Assembly: GCA_021582295.1 (NCBI GenBank)
Contig: CP091137.1
Location: forward strand, 1,506,001 to 1,570,000
Source of the DNA: Candidatus Thiovulum stygium
GTDB lineage: Bacteria; Campylobacterota; Campylobacteria; Campylobacterales; Thiovulaceae
DNA length: 64,000 bases
Reading direction: 5' to 3'
The notes beneath the pieces were generated by a model that saw nothing but the letters and a program-made list of their open reading frames with translations, had not been told where the DNA came from and searched no databases. This document shows positions 1 to 9,999 of the stretch, one piece after another. Position 1 is the stretch's first letter. Each line of letters begins with the position of its first letter. A program made the position numbers and the translations under genes.

Positions 1-551
1 CTTTGATTGTGCAAACGACCTGCTGTATCAATGATGACATAATCTACATTTCTAGCTACACCAGAACGAATTGCATCAAAAGTTACACCCGATGGATCAT
101 GTCCCTGTTTTGAGAAAATAATAGGTATGTCAAGTCGATCAGCCCAAGATCGCAACTGTTCAATTGCTGCAGCTCTAAATGTATCTGAAGCACCCAATAA
201 AACTCTTTTGCCTTGTTTTCGATATTTTGAAGCTAATTTTGCAATTGTTGTAGTTTTTCCAGAACCATTTACTCCAATAATTAATTGTATAAACGGCTTT
301 TTATGATGCCAATCAGTTTGAATTTCGCTAAAACATCTTAATAGTCTCGGTTCTAAATCGTCTCTACTTATTTCATTTGGTAAATTTAATAAAATTTCTT
401 CTATTAAATCATAAGTTACATCACTTTCAATTAAAATCTCTTCAAGCCTATCTTTATTTATATGATTAACAGTTTCAACTAGAAGCGATTTATCAAGTGC
501 TTTTATAACTTCAAGAGTCTTTTTAAAACCTCGTTCAAAAAAACCAAACAT
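1..551 (-). CDS. ftsY: FtsY, signal recognition particle receptor GTPase (3' part outside window)
   Basis: Receptor that docks the SRP-ribosome complex at the inner membrane for co-translational insertion. The reading frame starts at the ATG at 551 (MFGFFERGFKK) and runs off the left edge. Visible GTPase motifs in order are a P-loop GVNGSGKTTTIAKL, the ASDTFRAAAIEQL element and IIDTAGRLHNQ at the edge. The acidic N-terminal domain is short, so this is close to a bare NG domain. It is the last visible gene of a minus-strand block, only 3 bases beyond the thioredoxin-lipoprotein gene. The TAGR motif followed by LHNQ fits FtsY rather than Ffh. Confidence 0.93.
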   Translation of the reverse strand, partial: MFGFFERGFKKTLEVIKALDKSLLVETVNHINKDRLEEILIESDVTYDLIEEILLNLPNEISRDDLEPRLLRCFSEIQTDWHHKKPFIQLIIGVNGSGKTTTIAKLASKYRKQGKRVLLGASDTFRAAAIEQLRSWADRLDIPIIFSKQGHDPSGVTFDAIRSGVARNVDYVIIDTAGRLHNQ

Positions 552-554
552 TAT

Positions 555-1175
555 TTATTCTCTCTTTCCTAATGCATCAAGCAAATCACTCTCAATCATC
601 TCTTCAGGCACAGCACCAACATAATGTCGATAATATTCACCATCTTTTAATAAAACTAAAAGTGGAATAGGATAAGATCGAGCCATTTTTAAAAGCGAAG
701 CAATATCATTAGATAATTTAAAATTTGAGTCATCATTTTCATTTGTTGAATTTGCAATATCATATTTCGCACCATATTTATTTTTAAATTCGCGAACATT
801 ATCATCACTTCTACTATTTTCAACGAGAATTCCAATAATTGCTAAATCATTTTTATATTTATTGCCTAAATTTGATAAATGAGGAGCTACTGAACGACAA
901 GCTGGACACCAAGTTGTAAAAAAATCCAATAAAACTAATTTCTGTTTTACATCAAATTTAAAAGTTGTTCCCTCTCGAGAAGCTTTTATAGTTTCACCAT
1001 CAACAATTTTTAAAGAATAATCTTTTTTAGAAATCATACTTTGAGAAATTATCTTTGAACTTTTATTAACTATCTCATTATTATTACTATTACTATTGTT
1101 ATTATCTAATTCATTATTTCCACAACCATTGAACATAAATGCAAATGACACCAAACTAACATATATTTTTTTCAT
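555..1175 (-). CDS. TlpA-like thioredoxin-fold lipoprotein
   Basis: Predicted periplasmic thiol-disulfide oxidoreductase anchored by lipid. The N-terminus has a signal with a lipobox-like cysteine (FMFNGC, Cys18), followed by an Asn-rich linker. The thioredoxin domain starts near residue 60 and carries the active site TTWCPAC with two redox cysteines. The cis-proline loop is probably SYPIPLLVLL near residue 170. The length, 206 aa, is usual for TlpA/ResA proteins. It lies between pheS and ftsY with short gaps, so probably in the same transcript. The substrate (cytochrome c maturation or general reduction) cannot be told from sequence. Confidence 0.85.
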   Translation of the reverse strand: MKKIYVSLVSFAFMFNGCGNNELDNNNSNSNNNEIVNKSSKIISQSMISKKDYSLKIVDGETIKASREGTTFKFDVKQKLVLLDFFTTWCPACRSVAPHLSNLGNKYKNDLAIIGILVENSRSDDNVREFKNKYGAKYDIANSTNENDDSNFKLSNDIASLLKMARSYPIPLLVLLKDGEYYRHYVGAVPEEMIESDLLDALGKRE

Positions 1176-1209
1176 ATATTTCTCCAGATCCAGATATTTA
1201 TATCTAGTT

Positions 1210-2205
1210 TTAATTTTTAAATTGTTCTAAGAGCCTTAAATCTCCTTCGAACATTGATCTTAAATCTGGAACTCGATGAATTAACATTGCAAATCTTTCG
1301 ACTCCAAGCCCAAAAGCATAACCACTAACATTTTCATAACCGACAGCTTTAAAAACATTTTGATCAACCATTCCACAACCTAAAACTTCAAGCCAACCAG
1401 TGTGAGAACAGACTCTACAACCATCGCCACCACAAAAAAGACACGAAATATCAGCTTCAGCAGAAGGTTCAGTAAATGGGAAAAAACTAGGTCTAAATCT
1501 AACTTTTATATCGCCGAACATATATTTCAAAAAATCTTCTAAAATATATTTTAAATGTGCAAATGATACGATATCACCATTTTCTACAACTAAACCTTCA
1601 ACTTGATGAAACATTGGAGTATGAGTCAAATCAAAATCTCGTCTGAAAACAGTTCCAGGAGCAATCATTCTAATTGGAGGTTTTTCTCTAGTCATTGTTC
1701 TAATTTGAACTGGTGAAGTATGAGTTCGTAATAATTTTCCATCATTAAAATAAAAAGTATCTTGCATATCTCTAGCTGGATGACTTTTTGGTAAATTCAA
1801 AGCTTCAAAATTATGCCAATCATCTTCAATCATGTTGCCTTCTTCTATTGCAAAATTTAACTTTTGGAAATATTCTATAATTCTATTCATAGTTTCAACA
1901 ACTGGATGATATCCACCAAGCTCATTTTTTGGCGAAATTAAAGATATATCAATTTTCTCTCGAAACATTTTTTCGTCAAGTTCAGCTTCAGAAATTTCAA
2001 CCTCTTTTTTCTCAAATTTTGCTGAGAAAATTTCTTTAAAATCGTTTAACTCTTTTGCTCGTTCTCGCTTTTCGTCTCCAGATAAATTTTTCATTTCAGC
2101 AAAAGCTTTTGCTAATTCACCTTTTTTGCCTAAAACAGCAATTCTTAAGACTTCTAATTCATCTCGATTTTTGCATTCATCTATTTTATTTATTAATTTT
2201 TTCAA
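1210..2205 (-). CDS. pheS: Phenylalanine-tRNA ligase alpha subunit
   Basis: Catalytic subunit of the alpha2-beta2 PheRS that charges tRNA-Phe. The protein is full length (331 aa): an N-terminal coiled-coil tRNA-binding arm (residues 1-80), then class II core motifs including [30 protein letters not shown] (motif 2) and [10 protein letters not shown] (motif 3). A cysteine cluster [17 protein letters not shown] lies in the insert, as in many PheS proteins. Unusually, pheT does not follow: the next genes downstream on this strand are the TlpA-like lipoprotein and ftsY, so the beta subunit must be encoded elsewhere. Confidence 0.97.
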   Translation of the reverse strand: MKKLINKIDECKNRDELEVLRIAVLGKKGELAKAFAEMKNLSGDEKRERAKELNDFKEIFSAKFEKKEVEISEAELDEKMFREKIDISLISPKNELGGYHPVVETMNRIIEYFQKLNFAIEEGNMIEDDWHNFEALNLPKSHPARDMQDTFYFNDGKLLRTHTSPVQIRTMTREKPPIRMIAPGTVFRRDFDLTHTPMFHQVEGLVVENGDIVSFAHLKYILEDFLKYMFGDIKVRFRPSFFPFTEPSAEADISCLFCGGDGCRVCSHTGWLEVLGCGMVDQNVFKAVGYENVSGYAFGLGVERFAMLIHRVPDLRSMFEGDLRLLEQFKN

Positions 2206-2217
2206 AAATACCCCTAT

Positions 2218-3174
2218 TTATTTATTTATTTTAAATAATCTTAATTTTGCACTTCGACTTCGTCTATTAATATAAATTTCTTTTTCAGTTGGAACTATAG
2301 GTTTTTTTGTAATTATTTCGCCAAGCGAATGGTTATCACCACAAACACACCTCATCGCTTCAGGCGGACAAATGCAACTTTTTTCCCAATTTTTAAATTT
2401 ATCTTTAACAATTCTGTCTTCAAGTGAATGAAAAGTTATGATTCCAATTTTTGTATTATTTAATTTATTATTTTTAGCTAAATCTCTAATTTTATTCATA
2501 AAACTATCAAGTTGATTAAGTTCGCCATTAACTTCAATTCTGATTGCTTGAAAAATTTGAGTTGCTGGATGAGTTCCATTCCAACGACCATTAATTTTTT
2601 CAATCAATTTGCTTAATTCAGAACCGCTATTAATTGGACGACTATTTACAATTGAATTCGCTATTTTTTTACTATTTCTAATTTCACCTAAATCTTTAAA
2701 AATCTGCTCTAATTTATATTCTGAATAATTATTTATAACTCTATAAGCAGTTAATTCATCATTGCGATTCATTCGCATATCAAGATTTGGTGAATCAAAA
2801 GAAAAACCTCGTTCCATTTGGTCAAGTTGAAGTGAAGATACTCCAATATCAGCTAGAATAGCAATAATTTTATTATTTTCAGCTATTTCTATTGTCTTTT
2901 CTATATTTTCAGCAAAAGTTCCATGTAAAAAAGTAACACGATTTCCGAATTTTTCAAATCGTTTTTTAGAAAAATTTATAGCTTCAATATCTCGATCAAT
3001 ACCGATGAGGTGGATATTTGGAGAACTCTCCAAAATTTTCTCAGAGTGTCCTCCATAGCCGAGAGTTGCATCAATAAAATATATTTTTTCATTTAAATTT
3101 ATATCTGAATTTATAATAAATTCTTGAACAACTTCATCGAGCAGAACAGGAATATGTGGAGATTTAGATTCCAT
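2218..3174 (-). CDS. rsmH: 16S rRNA (cytosine1402-N4)-methyltransferase RsmH
   Basis: Methylates N4 of C1402 in 16S rRNA at the decoding centre, using S-adenosylmethionine. The 318 aa protein starts with the family N-terminus HIPVLLDEVV, then DATLGYGGHSEKIL (SAM-binding loop), ADIGVSSLQLD, RGFSFD and DMRMN. Near the end come ITFHSLEDRIVK and a Cys-rich loop (CICPPEAMRCVCG). It lies 12 bp upstream of pheS on the same strand. Two copies of the GATGAGGT octamer lie inside it, at 2349 (reading Met-Arg) and 3004 (reading Leu-Ile). Confidence 0.97.
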   Translation of the reverse strand: MESKSPHIPVLLDEVVQEFIINSDINLNEKIYFIDATLGYGGHSEKILESSPNIHLIGIDRDIEAINFSKKRFEKFGNRVTFLHGTFAENIEKTIEIAENNKIIAILADIGVSSLQLDQMERGFSFDSPNLDMRMNRNDELTAYRVINNYSEYKLEQIFKDLGEIRNSKKIANSIVNSRPINSGSELSKLIEKINGRWNGTHPATQIFQAIRIEVNGELNQLDSFMNKIRDLAKNNKLNNTKIGIITFHSLEDRIVKDKFKNWEKSCICPPEAMRCVCGDNHSLGEIITKKPIVPTEKEIYINRRSRSAKLRLFKINK

Positions 3175-3177
3175 TAA

Positions 3178-3396
3178 CTAGTTTTTTGGAACATCTGGAA
3201 CTTGTTCTGTATCTGTTGTGTATTTATCAGGAATTTCTGGAGGTGTGTTATTTAAATTTGACTTATTTGTCTCATTTGAATCATTGTTATCAACAACAAT
3301 ATTAGCAGAACCACCGCCTCCGCCACCACAACCATTTGAAAATATAGCGATATAAATTAACGAAAAAGTTAAACCAAATTTGATTTTATTACTCAT
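3178..3396 (-). CDS. Small glycine-cluster lipoprotein of unknown function
   Basis: A 72-residue protein with a signal peptide (residues 1-22), a candidate lipobox ending SNGC, then six glycines in a row and a Ser/Asn/Pro/Thr-rich, apparently disordered tail. I recognise no family. It is three bases from rsmH and 12 bases from rimP, so it is co-transcribed with translation genes. The Gly6 after the lipid cysteine is a common flexible spacer in short Campylobacterota lipoproteins. It is likely real because the frame, signal peptide and tight spacing agree. Confidence 0.6.
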   Translation of the reverse strand: MSNKIKFGLTFSLIYIAIFSNGCGGGGGGSANIVVDNNDSNETNKSNLNNTPPEIPDKYTTDTEQVPDVPKN

Positions 3397-3408
3397 ATTT
3401 TTATTTTC

Positions 3409-3867
3409 CTAAAATTTAAATATAACTAAAGCTTTTTTAATATCTGAAAGTGAAATTTCAACAATAACATTATTTTCTTGAGTAATTTTTGCTATTAAAT
3501 TTACACTATCAAATTCAACTAATTTGCCAGAAACTAAACTTTTATCTCGAAGAGTCATTTCAATATTTTCACCAATTGAGAAACTCCAATGTCGAGGTTT
3601 TTCAAGTTTTCGTTCTAAACCGGGAGAGCTAACTTCAAGATTATAAGCTACTTTTAAAGGTTCTTCAACATCTAAAAATGGACTTATTAAATCATGAACT
3701 TTAACACAATCCTCAATTGAAATATTACCATTTTGTCGTTTAATCATAACTCGAAAAATAGTTGTTTCGTTTTCTTTTAATACAGCAGTGTCATAAAATA
3801 TTAAACCATTTTCAGAATCTGATTCAATAATTTTCTGAAGTGCTTCTTCAATTTTTGTTGATACCAT
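3409..3867 (-). CDS. rimP: Ribosome maturation factor RimP
   Basis: Factor for 30S subunit maturation. The 152 aa protein has the RimP N-terminal alpha/beta domain (VMIKRQNGNISIEDCVKVHDLISPFLD, then LEVSSPGLERKLEKPRHW) and a C-terminal SH3-like barrel (NIEMTLRDKSLVSGKLVEF). The diagnostic segment is EVSSPGLER. Its start overlaps the end of rbfA by 20 bp, which implies translational coupling in the ylxR-infB-rbfA-rimP block. Confidence 0.94.
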   Translation of the reverse strand: MVSTKIEEALQKIIESDSENGLIFYDTAVLKENETTIFRVMIKRQNGNISIEDCVKVHDLISPFLDVEEPLKVAYNLEVSSPGLERKLEKPRHWSFSIGENIEMTLRDKSLVSGKLVEFDSVNLIAKITQENNVIVEISLSDIKKALVIFKF

Positions 3868-4234
3868 TCAATTCCTCCTTTGCTTTTTTAAATAATTCTT
3901 CAATTCTTCGTTCATGTTGATATGTTTCGTCAAATAAAAAAGTTAATTTTGGGGTTCTAAACCATCCCTGTTCTGATGCACAATATTCTTCGATAATTGC
4001 TCGAGCTTTTGAGAGTTGTTTTAAAACAGTATTTTTTTCTTCTGGTAAAACAGCTTCCGAGTCTAAAAAGACTCTTGCATCATTTCTCCCTTTTGAACAA
4101 ACAACATTTATAACACCGATTCCAATAATTCTTTCATCTGCAAGAGTAGAAATTGCTTCTGGAATCAACTCTTTTAAAATGCTTTCTGTTCTCTCTCGTT
4201 TAATTTTTTCTTCGTTTTTGCGATCTCGCACCAT
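3848..4234 (-). CDS. rbfA: Ribosome-binding factor A
   Basis: KH-like 30S assembly factor acting late in 16S maturation. The 128 aa sequence shows the family pattern: an N-terminal helix (RTESILKELIPEAISTL), then GIGVINVVCSKGRNDARVFLD and the C-terminal segment RTPKLTFLFDETYQHERRIEELFKKA. It lies 3 bp downstream of infB and overlaps rimP, the standard bacterial order. Confidence 0.95.
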   Translation of the reverse strand: MVRDRKNEEKIKRERTESILKELIPEAISTLADERIIGIGVINVVCSKGRNDARVFLDSEAVLPEEKNTVLKQLSKARAIIEEYCASEQGWFRTPKLTFLFDETYQHERRIEELFKKAKEELNGINKN

Positions 4235-4237
4235 TTT

Positions 4238-7200
4238 TTAAAACTTAGCCTGTCTTGTTACTTTTTCATATGTTTCTATAATATCACCTTCAGAAAGATT
4301 TTCAAAATCTTTTAGGAGAATACCGCACTCAAAACCTCGTTTAACTTCCATAACTTCATCTTTAAATCGTTTTAGACTTGCTACATTTGTATTTCCGATA
4401 ACAACACCATGTCTGATAACTCGAGCGAGAATACCTTTTTGAATTGTGCCATCTGCGACAATACAACCTGCAACGATTCCATCACGAACTTTAAATATTT
4501 GTTTAACTTCAGCTTGACCAGTATGTTTTTCTTCTTCTATTGGTTTCATCATACCAGTTAATATATTTGTTACATCATCTAATATTTCATATATAATCGT
4601 ATAAGTTTTTAATTTAACATTATTTTTCTCAGCTAAATTTTTAATTACACCAGTTGGACGAACATTAAAGCCAATAATCATAATATTGTCAGAATCTGAG
4701 GCCATAACAACATCATTTTCAGTGATTCCACCAACACCTTCACTAATAATCATGACTTTAACTTCTTCATTTTTAAGAGTTTCTAATGAGTGTCTAATTG
4801 CTTCAAGAGTTCCATGAACATCAGTTTTAAGAATAATTTTAAGAACTTTTAATTTGCCTTCAGCGATCATAGAACTAAGTTCATCAAGTGAAGCTTTTGT
4901 AGTTTTAGAAAGAGCAACATTTCGTTCATAAATTCTTCGTTTATCAGCAAGTTCTCTAGCTTCAGATTCTGTATCTGTAACAACTAAATCTTCACCAGAA
5001 GCAGGAATACCACTTAAGCCGACGACAACACCAGTTTCACCAGGAGCAATTTGAGATATACTTTTTTTATTATAATCTAATAGAGCTTTAATTTTTCCAT
5101 AATGTTCGCCAACAACAACAGTATCACCAATTTTTAGAGTTCCATTTTGAACTATAACTGTAGCAACAGGACCGCGACCTTTTTCAAGAGTACTTTCGAT
5201 AACAACAGCTTTAGCATTTCGATTTGGATTTGCAGACAATTCAAGAACTTCAGCTTGAATTAAAATAGTTTCAAGAAGAGTATCAATGCCCTCGCCAGTC
5301 TTAGCAGAAACAGGAATAAATTCAGTTTCGCCACCCCATTCAATAGGAGTTAAACCTGTTTCAGCAACTTGAGCTCGAACCATATCAGGATTTGCACCCT
5401 CTTTGTCCATTTTATTCATAGCAACGATAACAGGAACTTTTGCTTCTAATGCATGTTTAATAGCTTCTCGAGTTTGAGGTTTAACACCATCGTCACCAGC
5501 AACAACAATTACAACGATATCAGTAATTTTTGCACCTCGTTTTCGCATTTCAGAGAAAGCCGAATGTCCTGGAGTATCGATAAAAGTTATAGGATTTCCA
5601 TCATGTTGAATCGTATAAGCCCCAATATGTTGAGTAATTCCTCCAGCTTCACCGAGAGCAACTTTAGAACTTCTAATTCTGTCAAGTAAAGAAGTTTTAC
5701 CGTGATCGACATGTCCCATAATCGTAATAACTGGAGCTCTAATTACAAAATCTTCACTATTTTCTTCGATATCATCATAATCTTTGACATAATCGAATTC
5801 TTCGGTCATATCAACAGTTTCAACTTCAATACCAAATTCTTGAGCTAAAATTTCAATAGTTTCACTATCAAGAAAATCATTTTTAGTAACCATAACACCA
5901 AGATTAAATAATACTTTTATAACTTCTGCAAGTGGCTTTTTAGTCATTTCAGCAAATTCATAGACTCGTATATTTTCTGGAACTTCAACATTTGAAACAA
6001 CTTCTTCTTCAACTTTAACTCGTTTTCGTTTTTTTCGAGTCTCTTTAGTAAGTTCTTGCTGATTTCGATGTTTTTTAGGCGGTTTTATAGCAGATAATCT
6101 TTTAAGTTTCTCTTTTTTAGCTTCAATTTCAGCTTCAGTTTTTTCTACTGGATCTTCAGCAAAAAGAGATTGATCTCTATAATCTAATAAAACGATTTCG
6201 TGTTCGCTTTCATCATCACCGCGATAAAAATTAGATCGAGTTTCTAAAGCTCGTTCAAAAATATTAAGTTCTTCACCGCTATTTTTCTTTCTAGTTGTTG
6301 TTGCAGTTGATGAGGTTGCAGTTGAACTTTTTTTAGCAGAAGCTCTTTTAAGATTTAATTCCTGTTTTGCACTTTCAGAAAGTTTGCCATAAATTATATT
6401 GTCATTTATATTATCGCGAACTGGAATAAGTGGTTTTCTTTTTTTGATAATTCGAAGACCTTTTTGTTTATCTTCAGAAACTTCAAGAACAGTTGTAGTT
6501 TTAATTACATTTGGAATTTGAACAGGAGCAGAAATAGTAGCAGGTTGTTGTGGTTGAGAATATGTAGAAGGTGTTCGAGAATAATCACGATTAAAAGGTC
6601 GATCTCCATTGTTTTCACGAGGAGTTCTTACATACGGAGCTCCGTCGCTATTTTCTCTTGGTGTTCGGTTAAAATCACGATTAAAAGGTCGATCTCCATT
6701 GTTTTCACGAGGAGTTCTTACATACGGAGTTCCATCGCTATTTTCTCTTGGTGTTCGGTTAAAATCACGATTAAAAGGTCGATCTCCATTGTTTTCACGA
6801 GGAGTTCTTACATACGGAGTTCCATCGCTATTTTCTCTTGGTGTTCGGTTAAAATCACGATTAAAAGGTCGATCTCCATTGTTTTCACGAGGAGTTCTTA
6901 CATAAGGAGTTCCATCGCTATTTTCTCTTGGTGTTCGAGTTAAAATCACGATTAAAAGGTCGATCTCCATTGTTTTCACGAGGAGTTTTTACATACGGAG
7001 TTCCGTCGCTATTTTCTCTTGGTGTTCGAGAATAATCACGATTAAAAGGTCGATCTCCATTATTTTCACGAGGAGTTTTTACATACGGAGTTCCATCGCT
7101 ATTTTCTCTTGGTGTTCGGTTAAAATCACGATTAAAAGGTCGATCTCCATTGTTTTCACGAGGAGTTCTTACATACGGAGTTCCATTGCTATTTTCTCTT

Positions 7201-7472
7201 GGTGTTCGGTTAAAATCACGATTAAAAGGTCGATCTCCATTGTTTTCTCTCGGTTCTCGATTTGGTCTCTCTATGTTATCTCCTCGATTTCTATAAAATT
7301 TATCTTCCATATTTCGATTTTTAAGCCCCTCAAATATTTTTCCAGCATCTTCTTCTGAAACAGTTTGCTTCTCACCAACTTCAATGCTAAGTTCTTGAGC
7401 TTTAGAGATAACATCTTTCCAGCTTCTTCCAGCCTCTTTTGCTATCTCGCCTATCTTTATCTTGTTCGACAT
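4238..7472 (-). CDS. infB: Translation initiation factor IF-2 (frame broken in N-terminal repeats)
   Basis: GTPase that delivers initiator tRNA to the 30S subunit. The first part, from the ATG at 7472, has the IF2_N domain ([23 protein letters not shown]). A disordered basic region built of about seven 30-residue repeats follows ([20 protein letters not shown] type). After that come a second IF2_N-like helix, the G domain ([27 protein letters not shown]) and domains II-IV. The frame changes near 6936-6940, where a unit reads gttcgagttaaaatc instead of gttcggttaaaatc or gttcgagaataatc, one base too many. The downstream frame is intact for the entire G domain. infB is essential, so I treat it as one gene. 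Confidence 0.93.
6577..7250 (-). repeat. infB: 90-bp tandem repeats inside infB
   Basis: About seven 90-bp units, each encoding 30 residues rich in Arg, Asn, Pro and Asp. The ggagtt block recurs at 6621, 6711, 6801, 6891, 6982, 7072 and 7162. The period is exactly 90 except for one 91-bp unit at the frame break. Units fall into variants: NRTPREN versus SRTPREN, and PYVRTPRE versus PYVKTPRE. Near-identity of the four units at 6577-6935 indicates recent expansion. Copy number is probably variable between strains and hard to assemble. Confidence 0.95.
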
Positions 7473-7720
7473 TAACTATTTATCTCCTCAATTATCTTCA
7501 AAAAAACATCTCTAGTTGTATTGTTATTTTTGTTTTTACCACATAATTTATCTATTTTTTTTAATGTTATTGGAACAATTGAACACTCTTTACATATATA
7601 AAAACTTCTACCTGTATAAGAATAGTTATATAATTTATTTTCTATACACTGTAATCTAATAAGTTTATTTTGTTCAAAACGATTTCTGCAATTAATACAC
7701 ATACGAATTGGAGTAATCAT
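7472..7720 (-). CDS. ylxR: YlxR/RnpM-family RNA-binding protein (DUF448)
   Basis: Small basic protein of 82 aa with the family start PIRMCINCRNRFEQNKLIR and the motif YTGRSFYICKECS. Four cysteines in two pairs (CINC, CKEC) could form a metal site. Its stop overlaps the infB start by one base, the classic ylxR-infB pairing. In Firmicutes the family binds RNase P RNA (RnpM); whether that holds in Campylobacterota is not shown. A gap of 110 bp precedes it, so it may be the first gene of the infB operon. Confidence 0.88.
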   Translation of the reverse strand: MITPIRMCINCRNRFEQNKLIRLQCIENKLYNYSYTGRSFYICKECSIVPITLKKIDKLCGKNKNNNTTRDVFLKIIEEINS

Positions 7721-7830
7721 ATCCGCTCTATCCTAGAAATGGTTATAGAGAATGATATCACAATTTAAATATTTTTTAATTCTATAATTATAAATTAATA
7801 GATTTAGGATATCTTTTAGTTCTATTTTTC

Positions 7831-8714
7831 TTAATTATTATATATATTTTTATTATTTTTCCATCGTCTATGACACCAAAGCCAACTTTCTGGACTTTTA
7901 CGAATTTCATCTTCAAGAATATTTAATTCATATTGCAAAGGATCAATTATATTTTCAGCTTTAAATGGTTCTTTAAAAACTATCTTATATTTATTCTGAT
8001 TATTAAAAATATATGTTGGAACTATATATGAACCATATTTTCGAGATAAAAAAGATGGAGTTTCACTGTGAATTGCAGTCAAACCAAAAAAAGGCTTTTC
8101 AATTCCATAACCACGATTTAAAGATTGATCAGTTAGCATCATAACCGCCTCTTTTCTTTTAATTGCCGAAACAATCGTCTTAATTGCACCTTTCATTGCA
8201 ACAGTTTTTACTCCAACATTTTGTCTATTTTTATCTAAAACCTCATCTAAATAAATATTCTTTAATTTTTCTACAATTGCATAAGATGGAGTGATTAAAC
8301 TTGAAATTGCACTTGCCATAAACTCCCAATTACCAAAATGTCCAGAAGTAAAAATAATAGATTCGCCATTTTTTATAAGATTATCAATAGTTTCACGATT
8401 TTCAAATTCAACTAAATTATTAATATCATCTTGATTTTTATTTTTATTTTTAATAACTGTGGCAATATTTAAAAGTAAATTTTCTATACAACTATTAAAA
8501 ATATTTTTCCAATTTTTATTAGAATATTCGATTCCAAAAGCAATTTCTAATTTTTTTTAACTATTTTTTTATAATTTCTTAAAAATGGCGAAATTAAAAA
8601 TCTTATATATTTTATAGCTTTTTCATCAAAAATATCAATAATTTTCTCATATAAATAAAATATATAAGATTCGAATTTAAAACTTAATTTTTGTTTAAAA
8701 GAAATTTCTTGCAA
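7831..8714 (-). CDS. lpxL: Lipid A biosynthesis acyltransferase, LpxL/HtrB family (one frameshift)
   Basis: Adds a secondary acyl chain to Kdo-lipid A precursors at the inner membrane. The catalytic H-x4-E motif is visible as SGHFGNWEF, followed by TDQSLNRGYGIEKPFFG and the C-terminal SPESWLWCHRRWKN. The start is probably the TTG at 8714 (LQEISFKQKLSF) with GGAG about nine bases upstream, overlapping the ribF end by 20 bp. A run of eight T at 8551-8558 (A8 on the coding strand) breaks the frame: one more A restores KKKLEIAFGIEYS. The first 50 and last 230 codons are otherwise intact. Confidence 0.85.
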
Positions 8715-9540
8715 TATTTATATCTCCATTAATTGCTTTTTTTAAAGAATCTAACTCATTAAAATGTTCTCGACCTCGAATAAATTTATAAAAAATTATT
8801 TTAATTTCGTCAATAAAATTATTTATATTCAAATTTGTATCAATGAGGTGAGTTTCGATGCTCTCATTGTCATCTGTGCTACGAACTCCAATAAAAGTAA
8901 CAGATTTATATATTTTATTATTTATTTCAGTTTCAGTTATATATGAACCAGCCATTGGTTTTGCAAACAGTCCTATATCTAAATTAATAGTTGGGAAAAG
9001 AGCATTTTTCCCCAAACCTTGACCACGAATCTCTTTTCCAATAATCGTATAGTTTCTACTTAAAAGTTTATTAGCTATTTCTATTTCACCATTTCTAAGT
9101 TGTTTTAAAATTTCTGCTGAATGAACTGAAATACCTTCAACGAGAACCTCATCAACAATCAAGACTTCACAATTCAATAAATTTAATTTTATTTTTAGTA
9201 TATTTACTAGATCACTAGCTGAAGAGTCTCGATTTTTTGCAAATCTAAAATCGTAACCAACAACAATTCTTTTTAAATTTGGAAAATCAAGAACTATTTT
9301 TCTAACAAAATCTTCACCGCTCAATTCTCGAACATCTATTAATTCATATTTAAAAATAGGCAAATCTATATATCTAAACGAATGCTCTCTAGGTAAAATA
9401 TACTCTTTACTATCTCGTTCAATCATTAATATAGCTCCATTGCCAATTAAATTATGAAAAAGAGTTCTATGTCCGAGATGAAACCCGTTAAATCGTCCGA
9501 TGGCAATAGAATCAATTTCTGATTTTAAGTAAGAGTTCAT
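8695..9540 (-). CDS. ribF: Bifunctional riboflavin kinase / FAD synthetase
   Basis: Makes FMN and FAD from riboflavin. The N-terminal nucleotidyltransferase carries IGRFNGFHLGHRTLF (the (H/N)xGH signature) and VGYDFRFAKNRDSS. The C-terminal flavokinase domain carries GKEIRGQGLGKNALFPTINL (PTAN-like loop). I prefer the ATG at 9540 (MNSYLKSEIDSIAIG), because the upstream ATG at 9573 adds 11 residues that overlap the next gene. It sits between lpxL and a small unknown gene, in a minus-strand operon. Confidence 0.92.
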   Translation of the reverse strand: MNSYLKSEIDSIAIGRFNGFHLGHRTLFHNLIGNGAILMIERDSKEYILPREHSFRYIDLPIFKYELIDVRELSGEDFVRKIVLDFPNLKRIVVGYDFRFAKNRDSSASDLVNILKIKLNLLNCEVLIVDEVLVEGISVHSAEILKQLRNGEIEIANKLLSRNYTIIGKEIRGQGLGKNALFPTINLDIGLFAKPMAGSYITETEINNKIYKSVTFIGVRSTDDNESIETHLIDTNLNINNFIDEIKIIFYKFIRGREHFNELDSLKKAINGDINIARNFF

Positions 9541-9817
9541 GCAACTCCTCCATTGCCGAAACAAGATATTCAAAAGTCAAAAAACTAATTTTGATTTGAT
9601 TTGATAAATCTATATAGTTTTCACTATTATGATTATGTGTATCCGTAGTTTGAATTATTATAAGTCTATATCCAATTATTTTAACTTTAGATTTATTAGT
9701 TTGCAACCATTCAAGAGATATATCTGTAATATCATTATCATATTGAATTGTAGCAACTGGATATACTTTTACGATATTTTTCAAATTTATTCGATATCCG
9801 AAAAAATTTATTTTCAT
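9512..9817 (-). CDS. Hypothetical protein, 101 aa
   Basis: Not recognised. The sequence is soluble, without signal or membrane segment: alternating beta-like stretches (residues 1-60) followed by a helix (LVSAMEELHELLLKIRN). It overlaps the preferred ribF start by 29 bp, which favours translational coupling and a real gene. The upstream region to 10090 holds no gene. Its start at 9817 is the only ATG with a purine-rich stretch (agtagag) upstream. Confidence 0.5.
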   Translation of the reverse strand: MKINFFGYRINLKNIVKVYPVATIQYDNDITDISLEWLQTNKSKVKIIGYRLIIIQTTDTHNHNSENYIDLSNQIKISFLTFEYLVSAMEELHELLLKIRN

Positions 9818-9975
9818 ATATATATTCTACTCTACTATATTTAAATTTTTAAAACGAAACTTTAACAATTTTATAATCAAATTTAATAGATTGATTGTCA
9901 GTTTTAATTTCTTTTTTAATTTCGATTTTACCAAAACCTCATCGTGAGATTTGAAAAAACATAATTGGAATGGTT

Positions 9976-9999
9976 GGAATGGTTTGTGAAGACCATTCC
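9976..9999 (-). terminator. Hairpin, probable terminator of the KilA-N gene
   Basis: Perfect 8-bp stem ggaatggt/accattcc with an 8-nt loop. Read on the minus strand it is followed by an AT-rich stretch ending in a run of six T, as for a Rho-independent terminator of the gene ending at 10091. The rest of the 273-bp gap 9818-10090 has no gene. It carries two octamers in inverted orientation, ACCTCATC at 9936 and GATGAGGT at 10058, on either side of this hairpin. Confidence 0.5.

Noticed and set aside
6464-6943. Repeat-rich plus-strand reading frames opposite infB
   Set aside because: They are antisense translation of the 90-bp infB repeats; the minus strand encodes a conserved essential protein.
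6577-7250. Possible CRISPR array (regularly spaced repeats)
   Set aside because: The units are contiguous 90-bp coding repeats with no unique spacers, in frame with IF-2.
8764-8946. Small plus-strand frames opposite ribF and in other minus-strand genes
   Set aside because: They are antisense to well-conserved genes, have no ribosome sites and no protein-like composition.
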